Shown here one piece after another: positions 25,501 to 55,353 of a stretch of 64,000 bases of DNA. A model generated the notes under the pieces. The model searched no databases, was not told where the DNA came from, and saw only the letters and a program-made list of their open reading frames with translations. The stretch covers positions 10,212,678-10,276,677 of the forward strand of contig NC_092579.1 in assembly GCF_037975245.1 (NCBI RefSeq), written 5' to 3'. The first letter of the stretch is position 1. Each line of letters opens with the position of its first letter. A program made the translations under genes and the position numbers. The DNA is from Apostichopus japonicus. Its lineage: Eukaryota > Echinodermata > Holothuroidea > Aspidochirotida > Stichopodidae.

Positions 25501-28500
25501 TCCAAATGTGACATGGATTATAAATAAACATAGCAGTTCTACTATTACCGAGCCTAGCTTTATCAAAGATTGTTTCTTCTATTCATCCTTGTAAAGAATT
25601 ATCTTGGTTAAATTTACTTTTAAATTTAATTTAAATTTACCCTAACAAGATTAACCTACAAAGTATGAATCAGTGAAAAAGGTTGGCAAGTTTCAATAAA
25701 AATCCATTTAGATATTTAAACTACATTGCATATAGAAATGTGCAAATATTTTGTGACTGTTTCAGAATTTTTCATGGTCTCTGCTTAGTTAATACCGTGG
25801 TCCTCGTTAAAAGCGATGTTAACATTTTACACAGCGAGAACTTGTAGCCTCACATTCAGCCCTATAATGATAACGAGAGAGGACATGCTTCCCAGCGGTA
25901 CGAGCTCTGGCATTATTCTCTCAAAAGTAGATCGAGGCTTATATTCTCTACAACGAGTCGTACACCTAGAGTGAGTACTGATGTTTGATCTGGAAAAAGA
26001 ACACACTTTCTCTAGAATTTAATTATCTTAAGTCTCATTAACTCACCACACTATTTAATTTAATTTTTTTAAATATTTTTATATTATTTATGATATTTTT
26101 CCTTGGCCAAAGAATGTTTGATTTCAAAATCAGAGATCTTCAAAACAAATTGCATGGATGACTTTTTTCTCATCGATGCACTTCACTTTTTCAGAGAAAG
26201 GCCACTGTGCCCCTCAAAAGACTGCCTCTACTGTCGGCACAAACTGCTGCAAAGCCTATTTGCTTGTGCCTTTAATGTGCCCTTCCAATGATTCACTCAG
26301 TCAATCCTGACAAAGTATGGACAAATTCAATGTAAAAGTATAAAATGCTCTAGTCTAGGATCCTGTTAATAGATATCTGTTATTGACCCATTGTTAGAAA
26401 TACACAGTAAAGCTGCGTCATTGATGCCCTTGGAATATTTCATTTGTACCTTTACCGGAATCGCATGTCCTGTCAGTGTGCCCCCTAATGCTAGCCTGCC
26501 AATGGCACATACAGTTAAACTGTGCCCCTTATTTCAAGACTTCAAGGCCGGACAATGCAACTAGCTGCAAATACCCAAAGAGGTGATCAGGTGAATACTT
26601 GCAGAAAAATCTCAAAACATCCAGACAAAATCCTTACTTATCAACTTTCTTCAGGAGACCTTTGACCTCTTTGTCATTTGGAGAATTGGAACTTTTCTTC
26701 TTTTCAATTTTACTCCCTGGAAATACAAAAATAAATAAATATATATATATAATAATAAAGAAATGACTGAACACAAACTTTTTGGTTTTCTCATGTTTAC
26801 TTCTGTTGGAAGCAGGCCTTACTACCTTACAGGTATGTTCAACCATATTTGGGCTGACAATGAAAAACTACATATGACTCTTTGCAACTACCTCATAAAT
26901 GTCCAATACATTTACATACTTTTTGCTACGGCTGATTCTTACATAATATTTGTAACGAATGTTCAGCAAAATTAATACTGTTAATAAAACACTTCATGAA
27001 ATATTTGTTTATGAAGCAATAATCGCAGACACCTTTTCTAATCCTTACTGATTTGTTTCTATGACGGTCATTTTCCCACATGGGTTTTCAGAATAACTGC
27101 TGCCTTAAATGGCAGGAGAAAGGTCAAATGAGAGAAACCTTTTACATAACTCTTGTCTGCTAAATTTGTAATTAGATTTCTTGAATACTTTAACAGGAGG
27201 ACGTGATATTGCGATCCTAGCAAGACTAACAAGTGACAGGTGGTGAAACAGACTGCACACTATGGCAATGATGACACCAAATTGATGGCACCAAATTGAT
27301 GGCACGCTGACATAACTGATGACACATCTACTTTAACCCTTCAGTCTGTTTTTGAAGAAAAATCCTGCTAAGAACAGAAGGTCGGGTGTTCTAACGTTCT
27401 ATGGATCGATACCAAACAGCCTCCCATAGTAGATAAAGTTACTTGTTGCACACCTCATATTTATGCAATATTTTGTTGACCTTTACCTTCCTTCTGTTCG
27501 TCTAAGAGATCCTCCGTAGCCCACCGGAGGGAGTAATGTTTGCCGAGAGGAGGAATCTTATAGAGGTCACTGTCATCATCCGAGGTCCTAATCAGATCAT
27601 CCAGGGCCTTGATATCATCCTGGGTGATGTCAGCACAGTAGGGTTCAACCGATGCCCAGAACCGATCTGGAGCGTCGTTCCGTATGATCCTGGGAGGGAT
27701 CGGCTCGTTCAGGGGATCATCTGTGAATTCGTATTCCTGCATCTTCTGCTGTAAGAATTATACAATGTTGAAAGGTCAGAAAATCCTTAATTAAATCATG
27801 AAAGAGGCTCAAGCCAGTTACCTTCATGTCGCTTTCCTTCATTAAATATATATTTTTTTTAATATTTTTTTTTATGTTGACTAATTGTCTAATTTGATTT
27901 ATTTACTAATTTATTTCATAATTTTTTTTTTATGTTGTCAATGGAAAATTGAAGTTATCTGAGTATCAGGAGTGTTAATGTAAGGAAATGAAACAACTTG
28001 AAGCTCACTCATCATACTGGGTGGTAATCCAAGCTCAAACCTCTGACGATCTGACCCTCATCTTCTCAAATGTCAACCCCTTTAATCACTCTACCTCGTT
28101 TCATACAAACTCTCCATATAAACGATCATTTCAAAATTTCAACAACAAAAACGATTACTATTTCTCCCGTTTTCTCTCAAAACTGAACATTTTGGTAGAC
28201 ACTTTAATTGAAGACCACCTTGTACATGTATTAATTCATGTTTTTTACTCTTTGTGTAGACCCAATTATTCCTCCACCGGTATAAATATCACATTGTTTG
28301 TATTTTATGCTACTTTCATGAGAGTGTTATACGTTGTCCTTATTGTTATGTCATCTGTTATTGGAAGGTGGCATAAGAAACTACCCAGACACTATCAATA
28401 TATATCCATACAGTTCACACAATTGAGTGGTGTCCTGAACAACAGTTGTGACTATAAATGCTACATTTTCCACTGGCTACACTTGTATATACAGCATAAC

Positions 28501-31410
28501 CCCAGTTGGGACAATTGTTTGCTATGCTGTGGTGTCATCTCCCGCTTCAGAGCACTCGTATTGTCAGTACGAGTAGTATGAATATCAAGTGGCTGACAGC
28601 ATATTTACCTTCTCTGAATATGCATGACTTGTATACATCATTCCATATCTAGCATTTCTGCTTTAACTGCATTTGATGTGTATTCTCTGCAACTGATAAA
28701 TGAATTACTGCACGTTTGAACCAGACCTGCTATGCAGGAGAAACACATTTGAAGTGATAATATTATCCTTGATGTGCCATGGAACGATCATGAGAATAAC
28801 TTACATTGACACTCTTAGCCTTAGGTCTTCCAGGGCCAACGTGGGTCTGGACTGCTCCAACTTTTCCTGTAGTTTCCTTCATCTTCTTAGATGGTTTATC
28901 TAGCTTCTCGTCTGGCCTCCCTCTCTTATCTGCCACTTGAGGTGATTCTTCTTTACCCTACAAAACATTCAAAATGATACAATGTAAATGGTTCACATGG
29001 CAGAAGCTGGTGAGAGGGGGAGGGGAGGGATTGATTTTACCAAATTGTGAAAAATATTGGCCTATTAAGGTCCATTATGAGATTATGGAAATTCTGCTCA
29101 AAGTATTTTATCACTGCAACCACTGCAGCGGTTTTCGAAACATGGTATGTGCAAGTTTCAATAACTTAAATTTTTATATAGCAGAGTTATCCAAAAGGTT
29201 CAAAGTTGGGTTGAGCCCAGACTCTTATCATCTTTCCTTGAAGGTGTCATATTTCAAGGGCTGGACTGTTCCTCACTTTGAATATCTAAGTAAATGAAAA
29301 GCTAACTTTAAATGATAATCCCTGTATAAGTGTCCATATATATCTTAACACTCAGCTACTGACCCATCTATCACTTATTGTGTGTTATTCTATGTGTTAC
29401 TTGTGTTACTCCAAATCAGCATTCCAATGCACCATGTTAGGTGAATGGTAATTTATGCAAAGGTAAGGAGAGAGGCTAGATAGTATTCTGGAGGAGAGAG
29501 GCTAGATAGTACTGTGTAGGAGAGAGGTTAGTACTGTGGAGGAGAGCTAGGCTAAATGGTACTATGAAGGAGAGAGGCTAGATAGTATTCTGGACGAGAG
29601 AGGCTAGATATTACTGTAGAGGAGAGAGGTTAAATGGTACTATGAAGGAGAGAGGCTAGATAATACTGTGGAGGAGAGAGGCTAGATTGTACTGTATAGG
29701 AGAGAGGCCAGATAATACTGTGGAGGAGAGAGGCTAGATAGTATTCTGGAGGAGAGAGGCTAGATAGTACTGTGGAGGAGAGAGGTTATGTAGTACTGTG
29801 TAGGAGAGGCTAGATAGTACTCTTGAGGAGAGAGGCTAGATAGTATTCTGGAGGAAAGAGGCTAGCTAGATAGTACTGTACAGAGAGAGGCCAGATAGTA
29901 CTGTGGAGGAGAGAGGCTAGATAATACTTGGAGGAGAGAGGCCAGATAGTACTGTATAGGAGAGAGGCCAAATACAGTAGTAATGTGGAGGGCAGAGTGT
30001 TGAAAGTTATTTAACACATTAGAGTCATTGTAGAAGACAGAGAGGGTTGTAGAAAACTTTGTGAAAGACACACAAGCACTAGAAGCTACAGTGCCACAGG
30101 ATACTTCATAGCAAAAGCAACGGTATTGTAAATCTAAGCAGAAATTAGTTACTGGTTAGTATGACCAGTAATTTTACCTGTTTTCCTGGTGTTTTCTTTT
30201 CCTTTTTGTCTGCCCAATCAGTGAGGGCATGTGTCTCAGTATCTAACATTACTATCCTCTTAGAAACTGATGAGAGGATGTCCTCTAACTCCATCTGAAG
30301 TACGTCCAACTGTTCTGAACTAAGCTCTTCATCAATCGACCCTGAAACAACTGTGGAGAAGAGAAAAGAAAATGAAATAAGCTCTGTAGTCTGTATTAAG
30401 ACTCTCCAATTTAAGTTCATTACTTTTTAACTTAAACAAGCTAACACAGGAATTTCACGGCAAATCTCCATGTAATTCTTAAGATTTCTCAATCATATAT
30501 ATAATGTTCATTGGTATTAGCACCAAATTTAAGCATGACTTCTAAAACTTACTAGATGTTTCAAAAGTAGTTTCCTTAAGGTCTGATCCTTCAAATTATT
30601 CCCAGACATTTTGAAGTGTGAATATAGACAATTATCTTATTACATCGTGGTTAAGAACTATTACTGTTGCAGTAAGAACTTGAGCATGGGTGACCATTAT
30701 CAGACTATGTTGGGGCAATACTGATAACCATTGACAGTTGATGAGAACAAAACTGACTTAGATAAACCATATCATTCATTCAAAATCCTCAAAGGAAAAT
30801 TGTTACATCATTTGATCTATTGCAAACAGACTGCAACTTGAGAGACATTAACCTCTTGACTAGGCAAGGATTCCTGACCATTGCAAATGTTGAAAGAATG
30901 TTGAAAGAAATAACCAAAACGACAAGTTTGGCAAACTTTCCATAAGCTTCCCACCGAAATGTGTGTATAGTGATGTCATGGGTTTATATTTCATTCTCAT
31001 GGACAAAAATGGACATGGCAAAGTATCACAAACTATAGCTTTCAGTGTTTCAGCTTATGACCGTCATGCTGCCATGGAGATGATTTTACACTAAGTAGCT
31101 TGCTTATTATGTTGCAAAGTTGGGCTATGATCTGAGTAAGGCCTTCAAAGTTTCACCTTGATATTACTGCATCGAATACTAAAATGGTAATTTTTCCCAG
31201 TATTATTAGCCTTTGTCCTGGACGGCTAGTTCTAGTAAAACTTAATAGGCCTAGGCCTAGGCCTATAGTGAATATACAGTAGGCGACCACAACAGGATAG
31301 GCTGTGTTATTGTCTAAGTTACAGTACGTACCCGCAGTGTACTGAGGACGAGACTGATCTGTACACGGGAGCTTGGGAAACTGCAATGGACATTCCCGTG
31401 GTTCGGCCAT
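22400..31410 (-). CDS. TADA3: TADA3 (ADA3), transcriptional adapter 3; nine exons, 431 aa
   Basis: TADA3 is the adaptor that, with ADA2 and GCN5/PCAF, forms the histone acetyltransferase module of SAGA- and ATAC-type coactivator complexes in the nucleus. The coding exons, in order, are 31410-31332, 30350-30178, 28957-28805, 27748-27487, 26716-26638, 25448-25331, 24690-24588, 23925-23729 and 22531-22400. All junctions are GT-AG, all phases agree, and the product is 431 aa (the human protein is 432). Recognisable blocks are an N-terminus MAEPRECPLQFPKLPC, EYEFTDDP (140-147), RFWASVEPYCADI (164-176), KIPPLGKHYS (199-208), CPFGQLTQRL (256-265), LEKRQAELKALSAHNR (344-359) and KKRSPTKKE (402-410). 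The C-terminal third is the conserved ADA3 domain. I chose ATG 31410 because its context is strong (ACAATGG); an in-frame ATG at 31428 has a weaker context. The gene lies head-to-head with the Rac gene. Confidence 0.95.
22568..23020. mobile_element. hAT-like MITE in TADA3 intron 8
   Basis: The left end reads CAGGGTTTCCCTAACTTC and the reverse complement of the right end reads AGGGGTTCCCTAATTGGG. Both continue into a shared ACGAACCCCCTG/ATGAACCCCCAG block, giving imperfect inverted repeats of about 40 bases. Starts of the form CAGGGGTTCCC are typical of hAT-derived non-autonomous elements. The flanks CATTAAGG (left) and CATTTTAAGG (right) look like an 8-bp target duplication with a later TT insertion. 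No transposase is encoded. Confidence 0.7.
23729..23925 (-). CDS. TADA3: TADA3 exon 8, residues 323-388
   Basis: The acceptor is CTTCAACAG and the donor GAG|GTACGT. The exon encodes an acidic stretch followed by the hallmark LEKRQAELKALSAHNR, nearly identical to the human sequence RKRQAELKALSAHNR, and then a charged helical region ending IRAADNE. Confidence 0.95.
24240..24411. mobile_element. Possible degraded hAT-like remnant in TADA3 intron 7
   Basis: The right edge reads TAGCTACACCCCTG, the usual right-end form of hAT-type MITEs whose left end is CAGGGGTGTAGC. The span is G-rich at the left and C-rich toward the right, but I could not find a matching left inverted repeat or a target duplication. 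Confidence 0.3.
24588..24690 (-). CDS. TADA3: TADA3 exon 7, residues 289-322
   Basis: The acceptor is ACCAAACAG and the donor CAGG|GTAATC. The exon encodes DDNGEGSLGNGDKSFYVGRT, then KILEAKIREELIQQ. The last part matches human SLESRIKEELIAQG. Confidence 0.93.
25331..25448 (-). CDS. TADA3: TADA3 exon 6, residues 249-288
   Basis: The acceptor is TGTTTCTAG and the donor AAG|GTAGGA. The exon encodes DDMCPFGQLTQRLISALVEE and NIMTPIED, matching human DGCPFGALTQRLLQALVEEN followed by IISPMED. Confidence 0.95.
26638..26716 (-). CDS. TADA3: TADA3 exon 5, residues 223-248
   Basis: The acceptor is TTTCCAG and the donor GATAA|GTAAGG. It is a lysine- and serine-rich linker ending EVKGLLKKVD, matching human DVDALLKKSE. 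Phases 1 and 2 at its two ends join cleanly to exons 4 and 6. Confidence 0.9.
27487..27748 (-). CDS. TADA3: TADA3 exon 4, residues 136-222, with NAGNAG acceptor
   Basis: This is the most conserved central exon, holding EYEFTDDP, RFWASVEPYCADI and KIPPLGKHYS. The donor is GAAG|GTAAAG. The acceptor is a CAGCAG tandem (27746-27751). Using the first AG adds one Gln (QKMQEYEF), using the second omits it. I used the first AG, which gives the 431-aa product. Confidence 0.95.
27988..28581 (+). other. Unexplained 197-codon ORF antisense to TADA3 intron 3
   Basis: This is the longest non-repetitive open frame in the window. It lies entirely within TADA3 intron 3 on the opposite strand. The product is rich in Ser, Tyr, Ile, His and Cys, with a hydrophobic segment near the middle (about residues 98-122). 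I recognise no family or motif. It may be a chance ORF or a remnant of an element; there is no promoter or repeat boundary to support a gene. Confidence 0.12.
28805..28957 (-). CDS. TADA3: TADA3 exon 3, residues 85-135
   Basis: The acceptor is TTTTGTAG and the donor AAT|GTAAGT. It is a basic, low-complexity linker (GKEESPQVADKRGRPDEKLD onward) ending VGPGRPKAKSVN, which aligns with human GPGPGRPKSKNLQ. Confidence 0.92.
29467..29985. repeat. Minisatellite, ~28-30 bp unit, about 18 copies, in TADA3 intron 2
   Basis: The unit reads approximately GAGGAGAGAGGCTAGATAGT followed by ACTGTG or ATTCTG. Copies differ by substitutions and small deletions, and two variant families (ACTGTG-ending and ATTCTG-ending) are interspersed. 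The array is purine-rich on the plus strand. Confidence 0.95.
30178..30350 (-). CDS. TADA3: TADA3 exon 2, residues 27-84
   Basis: The acceptor is CTTCTCCACAG and the donor CAG|GTAAAA. The exon encodes SSEQLDVLQMELEDILSSVS and LDTETHALTDW, matching the human segment IEELDTLQLELETLLSSASR with EAETQILTDW. This is the N-terminal conserved helix region. Confidence 0.95.
31332..31410 (-). CDS. TADA3: TADA3 exon 1, start codon and residues 1-26
   Basis: The start ATG at 31410-31408 is followed by AEPRECPLQFPKLPC, matching human MSELKDCPLQF. The donor is GCGG|GTACGT. It splices in phase 1 to exon 2. Confidence 0.92.
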
Positions 31411-32025
31411 TGTAACTGAAATTCGCATTCAACTTTTCTCGGCACAGGACGCTTGAACTTATTATGCCTAACACGTTTGTGCTTAAAGTAAACTGATTTT
31501 ACTTAAAAGTTATCGCCTTTATGCATTGTTCACTGCATTGCGTAGTATTTGTAGTACACCGGTATCAGAAATGAAAACGCCCTCACATTTTAAGTTAGTT
31601 TCGTATGGTGCTCTATAAGGTCCTCGGATCGGGACAGAACGACAGTACGAGATCCATTTAATGCGATACGACGATACGGTGATCTGTAGAATTTTCCTAC
31701 CGGACTGACGAATCAAGTTAATTCTTTTCAGAATTGGATACACATCACTGTTAAAAATAAGGAAAATTATTTTATAATAATACTGATTTTACAGAAATTT
31801 ATGTCTCATAAATAAAGTTTAATGAACTTCGTATTTGTTTCCATTCAAATGTAATGCTTCTCTCGTCATTCATTACGGTATACTCTTAAAAAAAAACAAA
31901 GATCAAGTTTTCATGACACCACACAAGGCATTAAATTGACAACAGCGAAAGGAAAGCACCGATATTCTTGTCCCATTAGGGAATATAATTTAATATATGT
32001 CTGTCATACCACTTGCCATACATTC

Positions 32026-32110
32026 ATGGTGGGGGCTGGAAGTTTTTTCACTGTTCTTGATTCTCAAACTCATTACGATTCAATTATATATATATATATT
32101 CATTTGCCTT
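32026..32110 (+). mobile_element. SINE family A, 5'-truncated copy
   Basis: It matches about 80 bases of the 3' part of the element at 32339-32480: GGCTGGAAGTTTTTTCAC, then CAAACTCATTACGATT, a TA-rich stretch and ATTCATTTGCCTT. The tRNA-like head is missing, as expected for target-primed insertion that stopped early. Confidence 0.75.
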
Positions 32111-32338
32111 GGGTCGTTTACCTCCATTTCATTAACATAAAGTCTGTTCAAAGTATCTCATTCGAGATCCGGCTTTAGGAATCACAAATGATTTCGAGTG
32201 GTTAGCATCATGTTTAATCTCTAAGGTGAGGCAAATATGTCACCAAAACAGAACTAGTATTGTTCGATACAGGTGACAAACGCCTACAGTGGAATTACGA
32301 CCTTCCTTACCGGTTTCGAACCTCTGGACATACATTCA

Positions 32339-32480
32339 GCGTCCATAGCCTAGTGGTCAGGGTGTCCGCATGTAAAGCGGGAGGCCCGGGTTCGAACCAC
32401 GGTGGAGGCTGGAAGTTTTTTCACCGTTCTTGATTTTCCAACTCATTACGATTTCAATTATATATATATTCATTTGCCTT
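32339..32480 (+). mobile_element. SINE family A, copy with intact tRNA-like head
   Basis: The head has an A-box TAGCCTAGTGGTC (32346-32358) and a perfect B-box GGTTCGAACC (32389-32398). The anticodon-arm-like hairpin is CCGC-ATGTAAA-GCGG. The body is shared with the truncated copy about 300 bases upstream and ends ATTCATTTGCCTT. It is too diverged from a tRNA in the acceptor stem to be a functional tRNA gene. The family name is unknown to me. Confidence 0.78.
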
Positions 32481-33665
32481 AAACATATAGTGGTACACCA
32501 GACCAAATCGAAACATTTAAAGTTTAGTTAGCCCTTTCAAAACAACATCAGAATTTTGACTGTAGATATTCCTATATAATTATGTAGTATGCTTTGCATG
32601 TAAACAAAACCGACGGAAGTTGTTAGAGTCACCACTAACAACACTAATTACTACTTAGTAATATAGTATGTCCTTTTGTGGACCGTGAGTTGTAGCCTAC
32701 AACTTGTCTATATGGATCTTTAAAGGTAGTTAGTATAGGCCCCAAATTATAGCATATATACGTGCTAGAAGTTTTCAAAAAGTACTTTCTCCAAATTGAC
32801 CTCAGACATTTTAAAGGAACACACAAGATGACTGAATGTCCCAGTGAGGAACATTTCCTCGAAGATTGTAATAAAAACAGTTCAGAATTTTGACCAAAGG
32901 TGACCATATTTGAATATCTAAATAGCATATTTGGGGCCAATACAGCAAACCTTTAAGTGGTGGATGTTATTCAGTTTGTCATTTCTAGTAATCTCAACAA
33001 ACTTGTTTCAAATATGCCATGATGCTGGTAGTGGAACCGACACGCTGCCTATATTTCGTTATCTGTGTAAGATATTCAACAACATGTTAGAGAAATGTCC
33101 ACGTATTATGTTATAAAAATGTTGACGCAATATATTAAATTGTTGATTTGCTTTTGCATTGCTGACCTACACAATGTTCCGTCGTAGGGGAGGATCTATA
33201 ACTTTTGCCAAGGAGGGGGTGTGGTCCTGCGGGTCGTTGAAGCATACGCCCAGAAAAAAATGCGATATGGTGCATTCTGAGGTATCCTTAAATCATTTCT
33301 AAAATAAGAATAACCCGCTAATAACAACTTTCATTTTTGTGTGAGGTTGAAAAGGCGTACCATGCCCAACCCAGCGCATGCGACCCAGTTTGTTATAACC
33401 CACATCATTCTATTGCCACAGTGACAAAGCACACAGTTTGTGGTCGTATTGTCCCATTGAACATCCAATTTGTCAGCTAGCTTCAACCCCGTTTTAAAGT
33501 AAACAATAGAGCCACAGAAATTGAATAGAGCACACTGCAGTTACTACCATTGTGATATACAAACATTGTTTTTAACTGCACTAAAGTTAGCTGTGTTTCA
33601 TGCATTGCGATATTTACTCTCCGTGCTAACAATATTTTCTCACTTTGCAAATAAACGGCGAAAAT
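32481..33665. other. Upstream region and probable 5' leader of Rac
   Basis: No gene is recognised. The last few hundred bases should include the Rac 5' UTR and promoter. The open frame 33521-33739 overlaps Rac exon 1 in another frame and is not considered coding. Confidence 0.4.
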
Positions 33666-51931
<18,266 letters not shown>

Positions 51932-54900
51932 ACGAGATATAAACAAACTTTTTCCAGCAAGCCTGTCCTGTGCTAAGGCCAGTTGTGAACTATTTTACCC
52001 ATGTACGGAAACAGCGAGACTGCTGTCATAGATGCTGGGTACAGACTTTTACATCGTTATATGAAAAAAAATGACTTTTGTATAGTCTGTAAAATGCATT
52101 AAGAGGGTATTAATTTGCATGGACATTGCTTCTGATAGCAGAAAGGTACTAATTAATAATTTAACTAATAATGTGTAAAGTCAATTGTACTAATTTTGAA
52201 AATCTTCACTTATTTCAACGTCCGTAGATTCATGACTTTATTCACACATGTATCACTGGCTTCAAACTCTCCCCGATTCGGTATGCTTTTATACTTGCCC
52301 ATAAAATCCGCCCACACTGAAATTAAGGATTACTTCTCTTCGCTCGCTTTAAAAGCCCAAAACAGGAAGTAGATCAGACTAATCAAAACTGCCGCAATGT
52401 TGCATTTCTTATCTCCTCTCCGGGCGGGCCACGTATCAAACTTTGGTAATGGGAGGTAACTACTGGGGTCAAGGTTCAGTCCCTCAATTTGTGGTATCAT
52501 TTATACCACAATACATTTTACAACTGTACAGTTTGCAATTTATAGTAAAGTCTCATGTGAAGGTATTTTTAACTTGTCAGCAGAAAGCAGAGATGTTTGA
52601 TTGGATAAATCAAATTCAAAGTCCGAGATATGTGATTGGATGTATGAACTTTGTAAGGAGATCTATGGTTGGCTGAATCAAGTTTAGTATGTAAAAAATT
52701 TCATTGGTGAAATCATTTTGGTAATGGTGTATTGTAAATCAGTTCCATATATTGAGTGGTCGAACCAGTTTCAAAGGGAAATAATTATCTGGTTGCAAAT
52801 GAATTTTGATTCAATGTTACCAATTTTTTCTGTGACATATCCAGCCAAACTGGCAGCCAAATTTGGTGAAAAAAGTGCCAAATACAAATTTCTTTATTTA
52901 TGACAATTGAACCTGTATGTGGGTATGAATTGTTTGGTTCCCAAGTTTGTTGCAATTGAATTACCTTAGCTGAATAATAGGGAGTGAAAGTTGAAATATT
53001 TGCCAATTGTTTTTACTGATGCGTAGGACCTACGTATATGCAGCCTTGTGTCAGACTGAAGAGCATGAAATGGTTTGGACAAGGAAATTTGAAAAGATTT
53101 CAAATTTGTCATCTTGGGGGTTTAAAACGGCAAACTGGGCAACCCTGATTTGCTTGGAATCAGTAATATATATCCTATTGAAAATAAACAGTACTGAATA
53201 TATATTGTCATATATGTTACAAGAGGTTGTCCAAGGTGTAATGTTAACCAAATGGACTATGCAAGTGGAAGGAGTTGATGTTTGAAAAGAGATATTTTTT
53301 GCCCTCAAATAACACAGATTGCCATTTATTTTTAACCCCATTGCTTTCACCAAAGAGGCGTACGTGTGTGTGTGTTTAGCATGCAAAAGTTAACTTCAAG
53401 TTAAACCCAATTATTCCTTTCAACAGATGAATAAATCTTGATGAATAAATTATTAATAGTAGCTCGCATCTCAAACTTAACTGCCGGTAATCTGTAATAA
53501 TTTAGTTTATATTTGGTTCTCCTAAGTTTGGTTTCATAGTGGAACTGGGCCTTGTAAATGATTCTGCATCATTTAAAGGTGTGGATGTTGGGTGTGGCCG
53601 GAGGGCTTCTTTGGAGTTTTGCTGATAATTTGACCCAATAGCCTTGCAAGATCAGGGCAAATTTAATGCAAAAGTCACTTTAAATATCATTTATTTATGA
53701 ATTATTTTTCCTTTAATTTCTAAACAAATCTCCCCAAATTGTTTTCTTCTAAGGTCCATAAGGAGCAACATGACATAAACAAATGCTGAGTCTGATCCAG
53801 CAACTTCAATGTGAAGTTGGAGTTTTTTGGGATTTTTAAAAATTGACGGATAGAACAAGGTCTGCACAGAATCTGTGCTCTGTTTAAGTGCCTGGTTGAT
53901 CAATGAATAATGAACAAGTAAAATATTTAGCATCGTATTCGTGTTATCTCCTGCTCTAAGTCTATGTTAAAGATGGTGTCACCTCGCAGTCAAAGTTCTT
54001 TTTGATTTCAAGTTTGATGCGATTCTAACTGCCACTTGGCATTTACAACATGTTGAACAAGGTAGATGTACTTTCCAACCCTCAGTCCCATTTTCATGAC
54101 ATAAAGTTTAACCTGCTAATTTCTTGACAGTTGTAATGCTGGTGAGAGAGCTCATCAATGTTTAATATCCTGGAGACAAGAACCTGAAATGTCTCGTAAG
54201 GCCTTCAGAACAAGAAAGTCGGAAGGAGGGTTGAGTTTGTTCCTCAATTTTGGAGCTCAAACCAATATTTAAGATATGTATGGAATGTTTGATGTGAAAA
54301 CAAAGAGACTGATTTGCTGATATTGTTTTAATTTAGACAGTATAGTATACAAACAATAGAGGGCCTCAGATATCGTTCCTAGCAGGATCATCTTCTTCAG
54401 GGATGGACTGATTGGATGATGTTACATCATTTGTGAGTAAGACTGTCAATGCATTTGTACTCACGTTTTTATAGATGAACTCAAAAACTCAAAAGTTTAT
54501 CATTCTTAGAACTCTTTTGTATTGTATGTAAGAACATCAGTTTGAAAGAAGTTAAAGGATTTAGTGCACTTTTTAGTTAGAAAATTAGGTTTGTATTTTT
54601 ACTTAACTCCTCTCTTTACCTGTCTTCACCTTACTTATGCACACTTTCATCAGCTATATACCTGACCTGCCAACTGGTATTACGTAAATCCCCAAACCAG
54701 TATCAGTTCTGGGGAACCTGTGTCTTCTTTTCTTTCCGGGTGTTCGTTCTTGGCTGTATCGTCTAGCAGAATAACAATGCAGTAGTGCTAGACAGATTAT
54801 GTGTTTTCTTGGAGATTCAGAGAGGGATCGATAGTTATAGTGTACTTCATGATGTTAATACCAATTAGAGATCTGGAGTATGGAGCTACAGTTTATATTC

Positions 54901-55280
54901 TGTGTTAGGGCTGTTCTTAATCTATTTGCTATAGGACATAAAACAAGATTGAAGTCCAGAGATTTTACCAGTGTGTGGTTACACACTGTAGCATTTAAAG
55001 GATCCTTGCTAGTTTGGGAAACCTGTCAGTGTAAACTGTTAAAGGATATCAGTAACAATTCAAAAATCCTTTTTGTTTATATCTTACATTGCAAACTCAA
55101 CTGCACTTATAAATCTCTGAATCATGCATGAGTGTTTGTAAAACCACATGGTCCAGTTTTACATCTCAAGGTCCATAGACTTCAATCTCTCTTAGGTACC
55201 ACACTGTGATAACCGAAGTCCCAATCAAACGAATGGGTAACTATGACCAAATTTGGAAATAGCAAATAAATTTGGAAGAA

Positions 55281-55353
55281 TGGCACTCGAACCAGTAAAC
55301 TCAGGATTAACAAGTGTTCTGCTCTATCCAGCCGTTCAATCAGTAGTGCTACC
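55281..55353 (-). mobile_element. Decayed tRNA-like SINE head
   Basis: On the minus strand an A-box-like TGGATAGAGCAGAAC (55330-55316) is followed by a B-box-like GGTTCGAGTGCCA (55293-55281). The spacing fits a tRNA-derived Pol III promoter, but the acceptor stem is not recognisable and no other copy was seen. Confidence 0.45.

Larger units (their letters stand above)
31411..33665. promoter_or_regulatory. Divergent intergenic region between TADA3 and Rac
   Basis: The 2.25 kb between the two start codons must hold both promoters and 5' leaders unless leader exons lie elsewhere. It contains two SINE copies (32026-32110 and 32339-32480). I see no clear TATA box at either start and no obvious CpG island. 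Confidence 0.5.

Noticed and set aside
32341-32407. Possible functional tRNA gene
   Set aside because: A- and B-boxes are present, but the acceptor and T arms do not pair properly and the sequence continues into a body shared with a nearby copy, so it is a SINE.
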